DNA from: an uncultured Ruminococcus sp.
Lineage (GTDB): Bacteria; Bacillota; Clostridia; Oscillospirales; Ruminococcaceae
Direction: 5' to 3'
DNA: 5,299 nt
Assembly (NCBI GenBank): GCA_937901485.1
Contig: CALGTT010000307.1
Coordinates: 1-5,299 of the forward strand
The notes under the pieces were generated by a model. It was given only the letters and a program-made list of their open reading frames with translations. It was not told where the DNA came from and did no database searches. Each line of letters starts with the position of its first letter. The first letter of the stretch is position 1. The translations under genes and the position numbers were made by a program. Of the stretch, positions 1-5,159 are shown in pieces.

Positions 1-32
1 CTCCCCCGTTGGGGGAGGGGTTGGGGTGGGGG
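1..32. repeat. G/C-tract inverted repeat and G-run element
   Basis: Positions 1-7 (CTCCCCC) and 11-17 (GGGGGAG) form a perfect 7-bp inverted repeat with a 3-nt loop. The right arm continues into four plus-strand G-runs at 11-15, 17-20, 23-26 and 28-32, separated by only one or two bases, which meets the usual G-quadruplex pattern. The element lies downstream of the minus-strand YitT gene and looks like the edge of a dispersed intergenic repeat of the kind seen in some Clostridia. That assignment is inferred, because only one copy is visible and the element may extend beyond the window. Confidence 0.5.
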
Positions 33-38
33 CGGCTT

Positions 39-69
39 TGGGGTGCTAACCCCAGAAAAAATTTTTTCT
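39..69 (-). terminator. Possible terminator-like hairpin and A/T palindrome after the YitT gene
   Basis: TGGGGT (39-44) pairs with ACCCCA (49-54) around a GCTA loop. Next to it is a perfect 16-bp palindrome, AGAAAAAATTTTTTCT (54-69). On the minus strand, a transcript leaving the YitT gene would meet the A6-U6 palindrome first and then the GC-rich hairpin. There is no U-run directly after the GC hairpin, so this is not a canonical intrinsic terminator. The run of U within the palindrome could still serve as a weak release site. Confidence 0.35.
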
Positions 70-91
70 ACAAGCGGCAGCGCACCTCCCC

Positions 92-982
92 TCAGTCATT
101 CGCCTTAAACACATCCGCTACCTCACTGATGGTCACGAACGCCTTGGGATCAATGGTGTGGATGATATTGCGCATACGGGCGATCTGGAAGCGGTTGACG
201 ACGAAATAGATGATGGTCTTTTCGGCGTTGGAATAGCCGCCGAGCGCGGCGATCTTGGTCGTGCCGCAGTCGAATTCCTGCATCAGAGCCTTGCTGATCT
301 GATCCGCCTTGTCGGTGACGATCATGACCTCCTTGGAGCGGTCGAAGCCCTCGACCACGAAGTCCACGGTTTTCAGACCGGCGGCATAGGTCACGATGGA
401 GTACAGCGGCAGGATCCAGCTCTGGATGATACAGCCGCAGATGATGTAGAGGATGACGTTATAGATCATCACGAACGTGCCGACGGTGATGCCGAGCTTC
501 TTGGCGAAGATGACTGCCATGACCTCCACGCCGTCGATCGCGCCGCCGTAGCGGATGGTCAGACCGCTGCCGACACCGGAGATCATGCCGCCGAACAGCG
601 CACAGAGCAGGAGATCCTGACCGGCAAGGGGGGATGCCATGCTCACGTCAATGGGCAGAACATCGGTGATCAGCCATGAAGCGATGGAGTAGACGGCAAC
701 GGTAAAGATGGAATAGGCAGTGAATGCCGCGCCCTGTTTTTTGAGTCCGAACAGGAACAGCGGGATATTGAGGATGAGCAGGAAAACGGAGAGCGTCATA
801 TATTCCGGCGTGATCTGCGAGAGCAGGATGGAAGTGCCGGAGATGCCGCTGTCGTAGAGGTTGACGGGGGCAAGGAACAGGTTGACACCGAATGCATTGA
901 TGCAGCCGGCAATGAACAGGATGACAAAATTCTGCCACCGGAGTCCCTTGAGTTCGGTAAGAAAGCCTTGGCATCGTTTCAT
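92..982 (-). CDS. YitT family membrane protein (DUF161 plus DUF2179)
   Basis: This 296-residue protein is an integral membrane protein of the YitT family, whose molecular role is not established; some members have been proposed to be transporters. The N-terminal part holds about five to six hydrophobic segments (roughly residues 18-38, 60-79, 86-106, 122-142, 165-188 and possibly 186-205). Between segments four and five is the family-type loop RYGGAIDGVEVMAV (about 144-157), with its GGxxDG signature. Residues about 218-296 form the soluble C-terminal DUF2179 domain (VMIVTDKADQISKAL, then a GGYS turn and TIIYFVVNR), thought to be a small ligand-binding-like module. Length and domain order match full-length family members. 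The ATG at 982 is supported by a perfect AGGAGG (990-995) seven bases upstream. The gene is monocistronic here and diverges from the exported-protein operon. Family call is strong; substrate is unknown. Confidence 0.92.
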   Translation of the reverse strand: MKRCQGFLTELKGLRWQNFVILFIAGCINAFGVNLFLAPVNLYDSGISGTSILLSQITPEYMTLSVFLLILNIPLFLFGLKKQGAAFTAYSIFTVAVYSIASWLITDVLPIDVSMASPLAGQDLLLCALFGGMISGVGSGLTIRYGGAIDGVEVMAVIFAKKLGITVGTFVMIYNVILYIICGCIIQSWILPLYSIVTYAAGLKTVDFVVEGFDRSKEVMIVTDKADQISKALMQEFDCGTTKIAALGGYSNAEKTIIYFVVNRFQIARMRNIIHTIDPKAFVTISEVADVFKAND

Positions 983-1016
983 GATCTGACCTCCTGAAAA
1001 AATATAGTATAGTTAT

Positions 1017-1045
1017 ATTATACAATATTTAGTCGGGAAATGCAA
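1017..1045 (-). promoter_or_regulatory. Probable sigma-A promoter of the YitT gene
   Basis: Read on the minus strand, TTGCAT (1040-1045) is followed after 17 bp by a perfect TATAAT (1017-1022). The -10 is consensus, while the -35 matches only in its TTG. Transcription would start near 1010, giving a short A/U-rich leader before the AGGAGG at 990-995. A second TATACT-like -10 lies closer to the gene, so the exact start is uncertain. Confidence 0.6.
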
Positions 1046-1206
1046 GCGGAATGACTATGACTTTTCGGCAGCTTTGGCTTCTGCACAGATCAGCGAAAAC
1101 CATCGGTTTTTGGGAGTTTGTGAACGATTGGTCGCATTCGGGTTCATCATTTGTGATAATGCACAAATAGCTCCATGAATTTTGTTTAGTATTTTTGGAA
1201 AACATA
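1046..1206. other. Divergent intergenic spacer without a supported gene
   Basis: This spacer separates the YitT promoter from the exported-operon promoter. Minus-strand reading frames crossing it lack a plausible ribosome binding site and resemble no known protein. It contains the inverted repeat listed at 1149-1168 and a weak AAAACC/GGTTTT hairpin (1096-1110). I see nothing else in it. Confidence 0.6.
1149..1168. promoter_or_regulatory. Operator-like inverted repeat
   Basis: ATTTGTG (1149-1155) and CACAAAT (1162-1168) are perfect 7-bp inverted arms with a 6-bp spacer. The centre lies roughly 83 bp upstream of the predicted start of the exported operon, in the range used by upstream-binding regulators. 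The TTGTG/CACAA arms faintly resemble CRP/FNR-type or Rex-type sites, but the spacing fits neither consensus exactly. Treat it as a candidate protein-binding site of unknown regulator. Confidence 0.35.
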
Positions 1207-1235
1207 TTGACACATTCGCGGAAAGGCGGTATAAT
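1207..1235 (+). promoter_or_regulatory. Consensus sigma-A promoter of the exported-protein operon
   Basis: TTGACA (1207-1212) and TATAAT (1230-1235) are both perfect hexamers with the optimal 17-bp spacer. Transcription is expected near 1242, leaving a leader of about 200 nt before the first supported start codon at 1444. A fully consensus promoter suggests strong basal transcription, possibly held in check by something in the leader or the upstream inverted repeat. Confidence 0.85.
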
Positions 1236-1241
1236 TGAAGT

Positions 1242-1443
1242 ATAAACCCGATCCTGAATTTTAACCTTGTCGAATCGGGGTGCAAACAGCAATTTATTGA
1301 TCAATCAGAAAGGAAAGGTGAGTCCAGTGAAGCAGGCAGTATAAAACGGGATGGACGAAAACGAACGATTGCACAAAATGGCAGAGTGCAAGTTATATGG
1401 GTTATTTGCTATTTTGATGCAGCACAAATTCAAGGGGGAAAAT
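1242..1443 (+). promoter_or_regulatory. Long, potentially structured 5' leader
   Basis: The predicted leader carries several complementary pairs: CCCGAT/ATCGGG (1247-1252 with 1274-1279), GTCCA/TGGAC (1322-1326 with 1352-1356) and TTGCAC/GTGCAA (1369-1374 with 1386-1391). A palindrome, ATTGATCAAT, lies at 1296-1305. It also contains a purine-rich Shine-Dalgarno-like stretch (1308-1318) that does not serve the 1444 start and could serve a five-codon GTG ORF at 1327-1344 (MKQAV). I do not recognise any known riboswitch core here, and no intrinsic terminator precedes the gene. A cis-regulatory role is inference. Confidence 0.35.
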
Positions 1444-1962
1444 ATGAAAATTAAAAAAAGTATTGCAATCGCACTTACATCAGCTATCGTAATGCTGGCT
1501 GAAAGCTTGCCTGTAAACGCCGTGCAGACTGGTCATGTCATCGACAACGATCCTATCGCAGCTGGTTATGGTTCGTATAATGGGATTTTTTCCTATATGT
1601 CTGCATCCGGATGTTATAATGGTGATGCTCGCCGAGTTGGTCCTGGAGAAGCAGGTGCAAGTTACAGCTGGCTTCATCCGACCATTCAGCTGCAATCGCC
1701 TCAAAGTGTGAATGTCAACTTGCAGGTGTATCTTAATCACAGTACGTTCACTGATCCAAATGCAAAATATATGGTATGCACTGATGGTGCAAATAAAGAA
1801 ATCTGTTTCATCAATCAGAATACTGCGCCTTCCACGTTTGGCCCTACCAAATCAAAGGTGGTCGACGACGTTGTACGATTGCAACAGATACAACTTGTAT
1901 CCAGTGGAAAAACCGGAACATATACTGGAGCTGATGCCATCAGCATTTCCTACGTTTATTAA
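1444..1962 (+). CDS. Secreted protein of unknown function, possible golvesin/CBM-like beta-sandwich
   Basis: The reading frame is open from an ATG at 1351, but the ATG at 1444 is the better start. It has AAGGGGG (1432-1438) five bases upstream and gives a clean signal peptide: MKIKK, a hydrophobic core (about residues 6-18), then a likely cleavage after VNA at about residue 26. The mature part is about 146 residues with no further membrane segment or wall-anchoring motif. The layout, a DNDP start, GYGSYNGIF, a G/Y-rich turn, ASYSWLHPTIQL, an alternating VNVNLQVYL strand, and a C-terminal ADAISISYVY strand, is reminiscent of the golvesin/xanthan-lyase-type carbohydrate-binding fold. That resemblance is by eye only. 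Third codon positions are richer in A/T than in guaB or the YitT gene, which may indicate transfer or weak codon selection. It lies 14 bases before the lipoprotein gene, so both are probably co-transcribed. The coding call is fairly sure; the function is not. Confidence 0.75.
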   Translation: MKIKKSIAIALTSAIVMLAESLPVNAVQTGHVIDNDPIAAGYGSYNGIFSYMSASGCYNGDARRVGPGEAGASYSWLHPTIQLQSPQSVNVNLQVYLNHSTFTDPNAKYMVCTDGANKEICFINQNTAPSTFGPTKSKVVDDVVRLQQIQLVSSGKTGTYTGADAISISYVY

Positions 1963-1976
1963 GAAAGGGGTATATT

Positions 1977-3029
1977 ATGATGAAAAGAAAAATGACAGCC
2001 ATCGCCTGCCTGCTCCTGAGTGCTGCGCTGCTTTCGGCGTGCGGCTATGAGGTAGAGCAGATCGAGGGAGAGATCGCACCGCGGGATTATGTTGCTCAGT
2101 CCGTGACACCTGTTGTGGAACGGTTTACAGAAACTGTAGTGGAGGAAGTTGCGATGCCTGCGCCGGAGCTGACACCTGTGAAGCCCGTCATGAGCAAGGA
2201 TCAGTTGCTGTATAAGTGCATGAACACATTGGTATATCTTGATCAGCTTTCCGGTCATACGGAGATTTTATATGGAAAGAATTCTCCGAATGTGTATTCC
2301 GGTGATTTCTGCTACGATTTTATTGACGAGGTGTATACCAGTTTTTCGGATACTGTAACGCTGAGTACTGATCCGCCGGAAGTGGTACAGATGGATGAAT
2401 ACTATGTCAGCAAGGAAGAAGTTGTTTTTTTCAGGGATAACAAGGACGATGCACCGGATATCTATCAGTTCTCTATGGATGCCATCACGCGCAGTTCGCT
2501 GGATCTGCCGGATGCATATCCGGAATACAAGGAAGCAGATGCCGTACAGAGAACTACTTCTGTAAAAAGAGATGATCTCTATGCGACAGCAGGTCAGGAT
2601 CCCACCTATGCACATGAGCTTGCGGGCTGCTTTATGCCGCAGGAAATGTCGGCAGGACTGCTGACGAGCCTTGCAGATTGGGAGATCGTGGAGATTGCGG
2701 AATTTGAGGGCAGAAATTGTGCATTTGTTGAGGGAAAAGGCGGAGATTATGGCGAAAGACTGGGTATCTTCACCTATGAGCTGGTTGTGGACACGGAAAC
2801 CGGCATCTGGATGCAATTCGAAGGCTGGGACGATGCGGGGACTTTGCAGAGCTACATTTACACGGATAACATGAAATTCGGCAAGGATGCAGAACAGCCC
2901 GTCCTCATTAGTCCTGAGATGGTGAGCAAGAAGTTTGAAGAAAACAACTATGAAAAATCGCCCAGTTCGTTCCTGACTCTGGAACAGTATTTGGAAGAAA
3001 AGCAGTATCTGGAAGAACAGGCAGAATAA
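1977..3029 (+). CDS. Lipoprotein of unknown function, LolA/RseB-like C-terminal half possible
   Basis: This 350-residue protein starts with MMKRKM, a hydrophobic stretch and the lipobox LSAC with the lipidated Cys at residue 22, so it should be anchored to the outer face of the cytoplasmic membrane. Residues about 24-75 are acidic, Pro/Val/Glu-rich and probably a flexible tether. The remainder is a soluble domain of alternating polar/hydrophobic strands. The section at about 235-300 (EIVEIAEFEGRNCAFVEG, TYELVVDTETGIWMQFEGW) has the 'strand, VDxxTG, strand' pattern seen in LolA/RseB-type lipoprotein-carrier folds, but this is an eye-level resemblance. The C-terminus (about 312-350) is Glu/Lys/Tyr-rich and ends in two LEEKQYLEEQ-like turns, likely helical. 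Start at 1977 is supported by GAAAGGGG (1963-1970) six bases upstream; the adjacent ATG at 1980 is also possible. It follows the secreted protein by 14 bases and may act with it at the cell surface. Confidence 0.85.
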   Translation: MMKRKMTAIACLLLSAALLSACGYEVEQIEGEIAPRDYVAQSVTPVVERFTETVVEEVAMPAPELTPVKPVMSKDQLLYKCMNTLVYLDQLSGHTEILYGKNSPNVYSGDFCYDFIDEVYTSFSDTVTLSTDPPEVVQMDEYYVSKEEVVFFRDNKDDAPDIYQFSMDAITRSSLDLPDAYPEYKEADAVQRTTSVKRDDLYATAGQDPTYAHELAGCFMPQEMSAGLLTSLADWEIVEIAEFEGRNCAFVEGKGGDYGERLGIFTYELVVDTETGIWMQFEGWDDAGTLQSYIYTDNMKFGKDAEQPVLISPEMVSKKFEENNYEKSPSSFLTLEQYLEEKQYLEEQAE

Positions 3030-3043
3030 GTTGTGATCATAAA

Positions 3044-3070
3044 CAGCCCCCGGCATCACGTCGGGGGCTG
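3044..3070. terminator. GC-rich hairpin after the lipoprotein gene
   Basis: CAGCCCCCG (3044-3052) pairs perfectly with CGGGGGCTG (3062-3070) around a 9-nt loop, fourteen bases after the lipoprotein stop. No U-run follows on the plus strand, so alone it would pause or protect the 3' end. Together with the hairpin at 3093-3119 it forms a tandem terminator. Confidence 0.6.
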
Positions 3071-3092
3071 GAGTGTATCTGCGGATAAAAGA

Positions 3093-3119
3093 AAAAAGTC
3101 CGAACAAGTCGGACTTTTT
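3093..3119. terminator. Bidirectional intrinsic terminator shared by the lipoprotein operon and the tRNA operon
   Basis: AGTCCGA (3097-3103) pairs with TCGGACT (3109-3115) around ACAAG. The stem is flanked by an A-run (3092-3097) and a T-run (3115-3119), so each strand shows a hairpin followed by U. It lies between convergent transcription units. On the minus strand its A-run begins at the last base of the encoded CCA of tRNA-Tyr, so the tRNA and terminator are directly abutted. Confidence 0.9.
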
Positions 3120-3203
3120 GGTGGGAGAGGACGGATTCGAACCATCGAAGCGAAACGCAACAGATTTACAGTCTGCCCCCTTTGGCCACTCGGGAACTCT
3201 CCC
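3119..3203 (-). tRNA. tRNA-Tyr (anticodon GUA), CCA encoded
   Basis: Read on the minus strand, the acceptor GGGAGAG (3197-3203) pairs with CTCTCCC (3123-3129), followed by discriminator A and encoded CCA (3119-3121). The anticodon loop CUGUAAA places GUA at 3167-3169. The T loop reads UUCGAAU, and the long variable arm, typical of bacterial tRNA-Tyr (class II), gives a total length of 85 nt. It is downstream of tRNA-Thr with only eight bases between them, so it is surely cut from the same transcript. Confidence 0.97.
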
Positions 3204-3211
3204 AACATAAC

Positions 3212-3287
3212 TGGAGCTGGTGGACGGACTCGAACCCCCGACCTGCTGATTACAAATCAGCTGCTCTACCAACTGAGCTACACCAGC
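3212..3287 (-). tRNA. tRNA-Thr (anticodon UGU), CCA encoded
   Basis: Read on the minus strand, the acceptor GCTGGTG (3281-3287) pairs with CACCAGC (3216-3222), then discriminator U and encoded CCA (3212-3214). The anticodon loop UUUGUAA places UGU at 3252-3254, decoding ACN threonine codons, mainly ACA. Total length is 76 nt with a short variable loop. The T-stem GGGGG/CCGUC contains one G·G opposition (standard positions 51 and 63, at 3237 and 3225) and one G·U pair; otherwise the cloverleaf is intact. It is the first gene of the two-tRNA operon. Confidence 0.96.
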
Positions 3288-3316
3288 AGCTTCCTGTTAT
3301 GTTCTCTATTCGGTTT

Positions 3317-3336
3317 GTCGTCTTTCGCCTGACGAC
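3317..3336 (-). other. Hairpin at the 5' end of the tRNA precursor
   Basis: GTCGTC (3317-3322) and GACGAC (3331-3336) are perfect inverted arms with an 8-nt loop. With the -10 box at 3343-3348, transcription should begin around 3336, so this stem would cap the extreme 5' end of the tRNA precursor. A role in stability or processing is inferred. Confidence 0.5.
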
Positions 3337-3342
3337 TTGTTT

Positions 3343-3371
3343 ATTATACCACAGATTTTTCGGTTTGTCAA
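3343..3371 (-). promoter_or_regulatory. Consensus sigma-A promoter of the tRNA operon
   Basis: On the minus strand TTGACA (3366-3371) and TATAAT (3343-3348) are perfect hexamers separated by 17 bp, and the -10 is preceded by TGG, an extended -10 (TGn) element. This is as strong as a sigma-A promoter gets, as expected for stable RNA genes. An A/T-rich stretch directly upstream (3372-3400) may act as an UP element. Confidence 0.92.
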
Positions 3372-3546
3372 CCCTTTTTTCAAAATTTTTTGATTTTTCT
3401 GAAAATAGTGAAAACGGCGTGATTCTGGGGATAATTCACTTTTTTTGGGATCGTGCGGCAAAAAAGCCATGAAGATTGTGAAAAGTGCACAATGATATGT
3501 TTCGATTTTTAGCTATTTTTTGGACGGCGGTGCATTCCGGAAACTA
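3372..3546. other. A/T-rich spacer between divergent tRNA and guaB promoters
   Basis: No gene is supported here. It holds T-runs near the tRNA promoter, a weak inverted repeat AGTGAA/TTCACT (3407-3412 with 3435-3440) followed by a T-run (3440-3446), and the inverted repeat ATTGTG/CACAAT (3475-3480 with 3488-3493, 7-bp spacer) upstream of the guaB promoter. No purine riboswitch core is recognisable before guaB. Confidence 0.55.
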
Positions 3547-3575
3547 TTGACTTTTTGATTGAAAAAAGGTATTAT
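3547..3575 (+). promoter_or_regulatory. Probable sigma-A promoter of guaB
   Basis: TTGACT (3547-3552) is followed after 17 bp by TATTAT (3570-3575), five of six matches to consensus at each box. Transcription would start near 3582, giving a short leader of about 43 nt before the guaB start codon. Confidence 0.78.
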
Positions 3576-3624
3576 AGAAATAATATCATAGCGGTATCAT
3601 ATGCTACGGAAAGGATGAATTGAT

Positions 3625-5094
3625 ATGCAGATGAACGAAAACAAATTCTTGAAAGAGGGACTGACCTTTGACGATGTACTGCTGATCCCGGCAAAGTCCG
3701 ATATTACGCCGAATATGGTCAATCTGGGCACAAGACTGGCAGGTAACATTCACCTGAACACCCCCATCATGACTGCGGCAATGGATACAGTCACCGATTC
3801 CCGCATGGCGATTGCGATCGCGCGTGAGGGCGGTATCGGTATCATTCACAAAAACATGTCCATCGAACAGCAGGCAGAGGAAGTGGACAAGGTAAAGCGT
3901 TCTGAGAACGGCGTTATTGTGAATCCTTTCTCCCTGACCGAGGATAAGCTTGTTTCCGATGCGGATGAGCTGATGGGCAAGTTCAAGATCTCCGGCGTTC
4001 CGATCGTGGATGGCGCAGGCAAGCTCGTGGGCATCATCACCAACCGCGACATGCGTTTCCTGACGGATTTCAGCGCAAAGATCGGCGAGGTTATGACCAA
4101 GGACAACCTCATCACTGCACCGGTCGGCACGACCATGGAGCAGGCACAGGAGATCCTGCGCACACACAAGATCGAAAAGCTCCCGATCGTAGACGAAAAC
4201 GGCTACCTCAAGGGACTGATCACCATCAAGGATATCGAAAAGGCTGTCAAGTTCCCGAATTCCGCAAGGGATGCACGCGGCAGACTGCTCTGCGGCGCAG
4301 GCATTGGCATGACAGCGAACATGATGGAGCGTGCAGAGGCTCTGATCAAGGCACAGGTTGACGTTCTGGTTCTGGACTCTGCGCATGGTCACAGCGCGAA
4401 CATCATCAATGCGCTGAAGAAGATCAAGGCAGCATTCCCTGAAATTCCGGTCATTGCAGGCAATATCGCGACTGCTGAGGCAGCAGAGGATCTGATCGCC
4501 GCAGGTGCGGACTGCCTGAAGGTAGGTATCGGACCGGGTTCTATCTGCACAACAAGAGTCGTTGCAGGTATCGGCGTACCGCAGATCACAGCAGTTTATG
4601 ACGTTGCAAAGGTTGCAAAGAAGTATGACATTCCGGTGATCGCTGACGGCGGCATCAAGTATTCCGGCGATATCGTAAAGGCACTGGCAGCCGGTGCGGA
4701 TGTGGTAATGCTCGGAAGTCTCTTGGCAGGCTGTGAGGAGGCTCCCGGCGACACTGAGATCTATCAGGGCAGACAGTTCAAGGTATACCGCGGCATGGGC
4801 AGCCTTGGCGCAATGGCAAACGGCTCTAAGGACAGATACTTCCAGGAGAACGCAAAGAAGCTTGTTCCTGAGGGCGTAGAGGGCAGAGTACCTTATAAGG
4901 GTGCAGTGGCTGACACGATTTTCCAGCTCATCGGCGGTATTCGTTCCGGTATGGGTTACTGCGGCTGTGAGACGATTCCGGATCTGTGGGCAAAGGCACA
5001 GTTTGTACGCATCACAGGTGCAGGTCTGAAGGAGAGCCATCCCCACGATATTTATATTACAAAGGAAGCTCCGAACTATTCTGCGTCCATCTAA
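3625..5094 (+). CDS. guaB: Inosine-5'-monophosphate dehydrogenase
   Basis: This cytosolic enzyme oxidises IMP to XMP with NAD+, the first committed step of GMP synthesis; GuaA then aminates XMP. The 489-residue length matches bacterial IMPDH. The (beta/alpha)8 barrel begins with LTFDDVLLIP (13-22) and PIMTAAMDTVT (47-57). Two CBS domains are inserted at about 95-205, with repeats ISGVPIVDGAGKLVGIITNRD and IEKLPIVDENGYLKGLITIKD. The catalytic loop GPGSICTTR puts the nucleophilic cysteine at 308. The IMP phosphate region includes DGGIKYSGD (341-349) and MLGSLLAG (362-369). YRGMGSLGAM is at 388-397, the Arg-Tyr dyad of the mobile flap is at 404-405 and EGVEGRVPYKG at 416-426. The cation-site ESH is at 470-472. 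All key residues are present, so it should be active. The ATG at 3625 has AAAGGA (3610-3615) nine bases upstream; the ATG at 3631 is too far from it. It appears monocistronic. Confidence 0.98.
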   Translation: MQMNENKFLKEGLTFDDVLLIPAKSDITPNMVNLGTRLAGNIHLNTPIMTAAMDTVTDSRMAIAIAREGGIGIIHKNMSIEQQAEEVDKVKRSENGVIVNPFSLTEDKLVSDADELMGKFKISGVPIVDGAGKLVGIITNRDMRFLTDFSAKIGEVMTKDNLITAPVGTTMEQAQEILRTHKIEKLPIVDENGYLKGLITIKDIEKAVKFPNSARDARGRLLCGAGIGMTANMMERAEALIKAQVDVLVLDSAHGHSANIINALKKIKAAFPEIPVIAGNIATAEAAEDLIAAGADCLKVGIGPGSICTTRVVAGIGVPQITAVYDVAKVAKKYDIPVIADGGIKYSGDIVKALAAGADVVMLGSLLAGCEEAPGDTEIYQGRQFKVYRGMGSLGAMANGSKDRYFQENAKKLVPEGVEGRVPYKGAVADTIFQLIGGIRSGMGYCGCETIPDLWAKAQFVRITGAGLKESHPHDIYITKEAPNYSASI

Positions 5095-5095
5095 G

Positions 5096-5159
5096 GCGCG
5101 GAGCCCGCGCTGGCAGACGCGTTTGGGAGTGAACTTTGACGGAAAGTCCCTGTTTCGCG
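5096..5159 (+). other. Structured 3' region after guaB
   Basis: GCGCGG (5096-5101) and CCGCGC (5105-5110) form a 6-bp stem with a 3-nt loop starting one base after the guaB stop codon. A second nested fold follows: CGCG (5118-5121) with CGCG (5156-5159), GGGA (5125-5128) with TCCC (5147-5150), and CTTT (5134-5137) with AAAG (5143-5146). GCGG at 5157-5160 can alternatively pair with CCGC at 5175-5178. Neither fold is followed by a U-run, so these are not classical terminators. They could stabilise the mRNA end or be a small RNA; this is inference. Confidence 0.35.

Noticed and set aside
158..679. A 173-codon plus-strand frame opposite the YitT gene
   Set aside because: It is Asp/Gly/Ala/His-rich, has no ribosome binding site and mirrors the GC-rich codons of YitT, so it is a shadow frame.
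1096..1111. AAAACC/GGTTTT hairpin followed by T, as a terminator
   Set aside because: It is a six-pair, A/T-rich stem with a 3-nt loop lying between divergent promoters, where neither transcript would need it.
1351..1443. N-terminal extension of the secreted protein from the ATG at 1351
   Set aside because: No Shine-Dalgarno lies at a suitable distance, the extension would bury the signal peptide inside the protein, and the ATG at 1444 has AAGGGGG five bases upstream.
2268..3272. A 334-codon minus-strand frame across the lipoprotein gene and both tRNAs
   Set aside because: It runs through two intact tRNA genes, a terminator and the antisense of a good lipoprotein gene, and its N-terminus is translated tRNA sequence, a well-known artefact.
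3407..3446. AGTGAA/TTCACT repeat followed by a T-run, as a terminator or attenuator before guaB
   Set aside because: It lies upstream of the guaB promoter, has a 22-nt loop and a short A/T-rich stem, and no plus-strand transcript is expected to cross it.
3576..3624. A riboswitch controlling guaB
   Set aside because: The leader predicted from the promoter is only about 43 nt, too short for a purine or ppGpp/PRPP-type aptamer, and no known core motif is visible.
3604..5046. A 480-codon open frame on the minus strand opposite guaB
   Set aside because: It is fully antisense to a clearly functional guaB, is Cys/His/Arg-rich with low-complexity composition, resembles no protein family, and has no supporting ribosome binding site. 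It arises from guaB codon bias.
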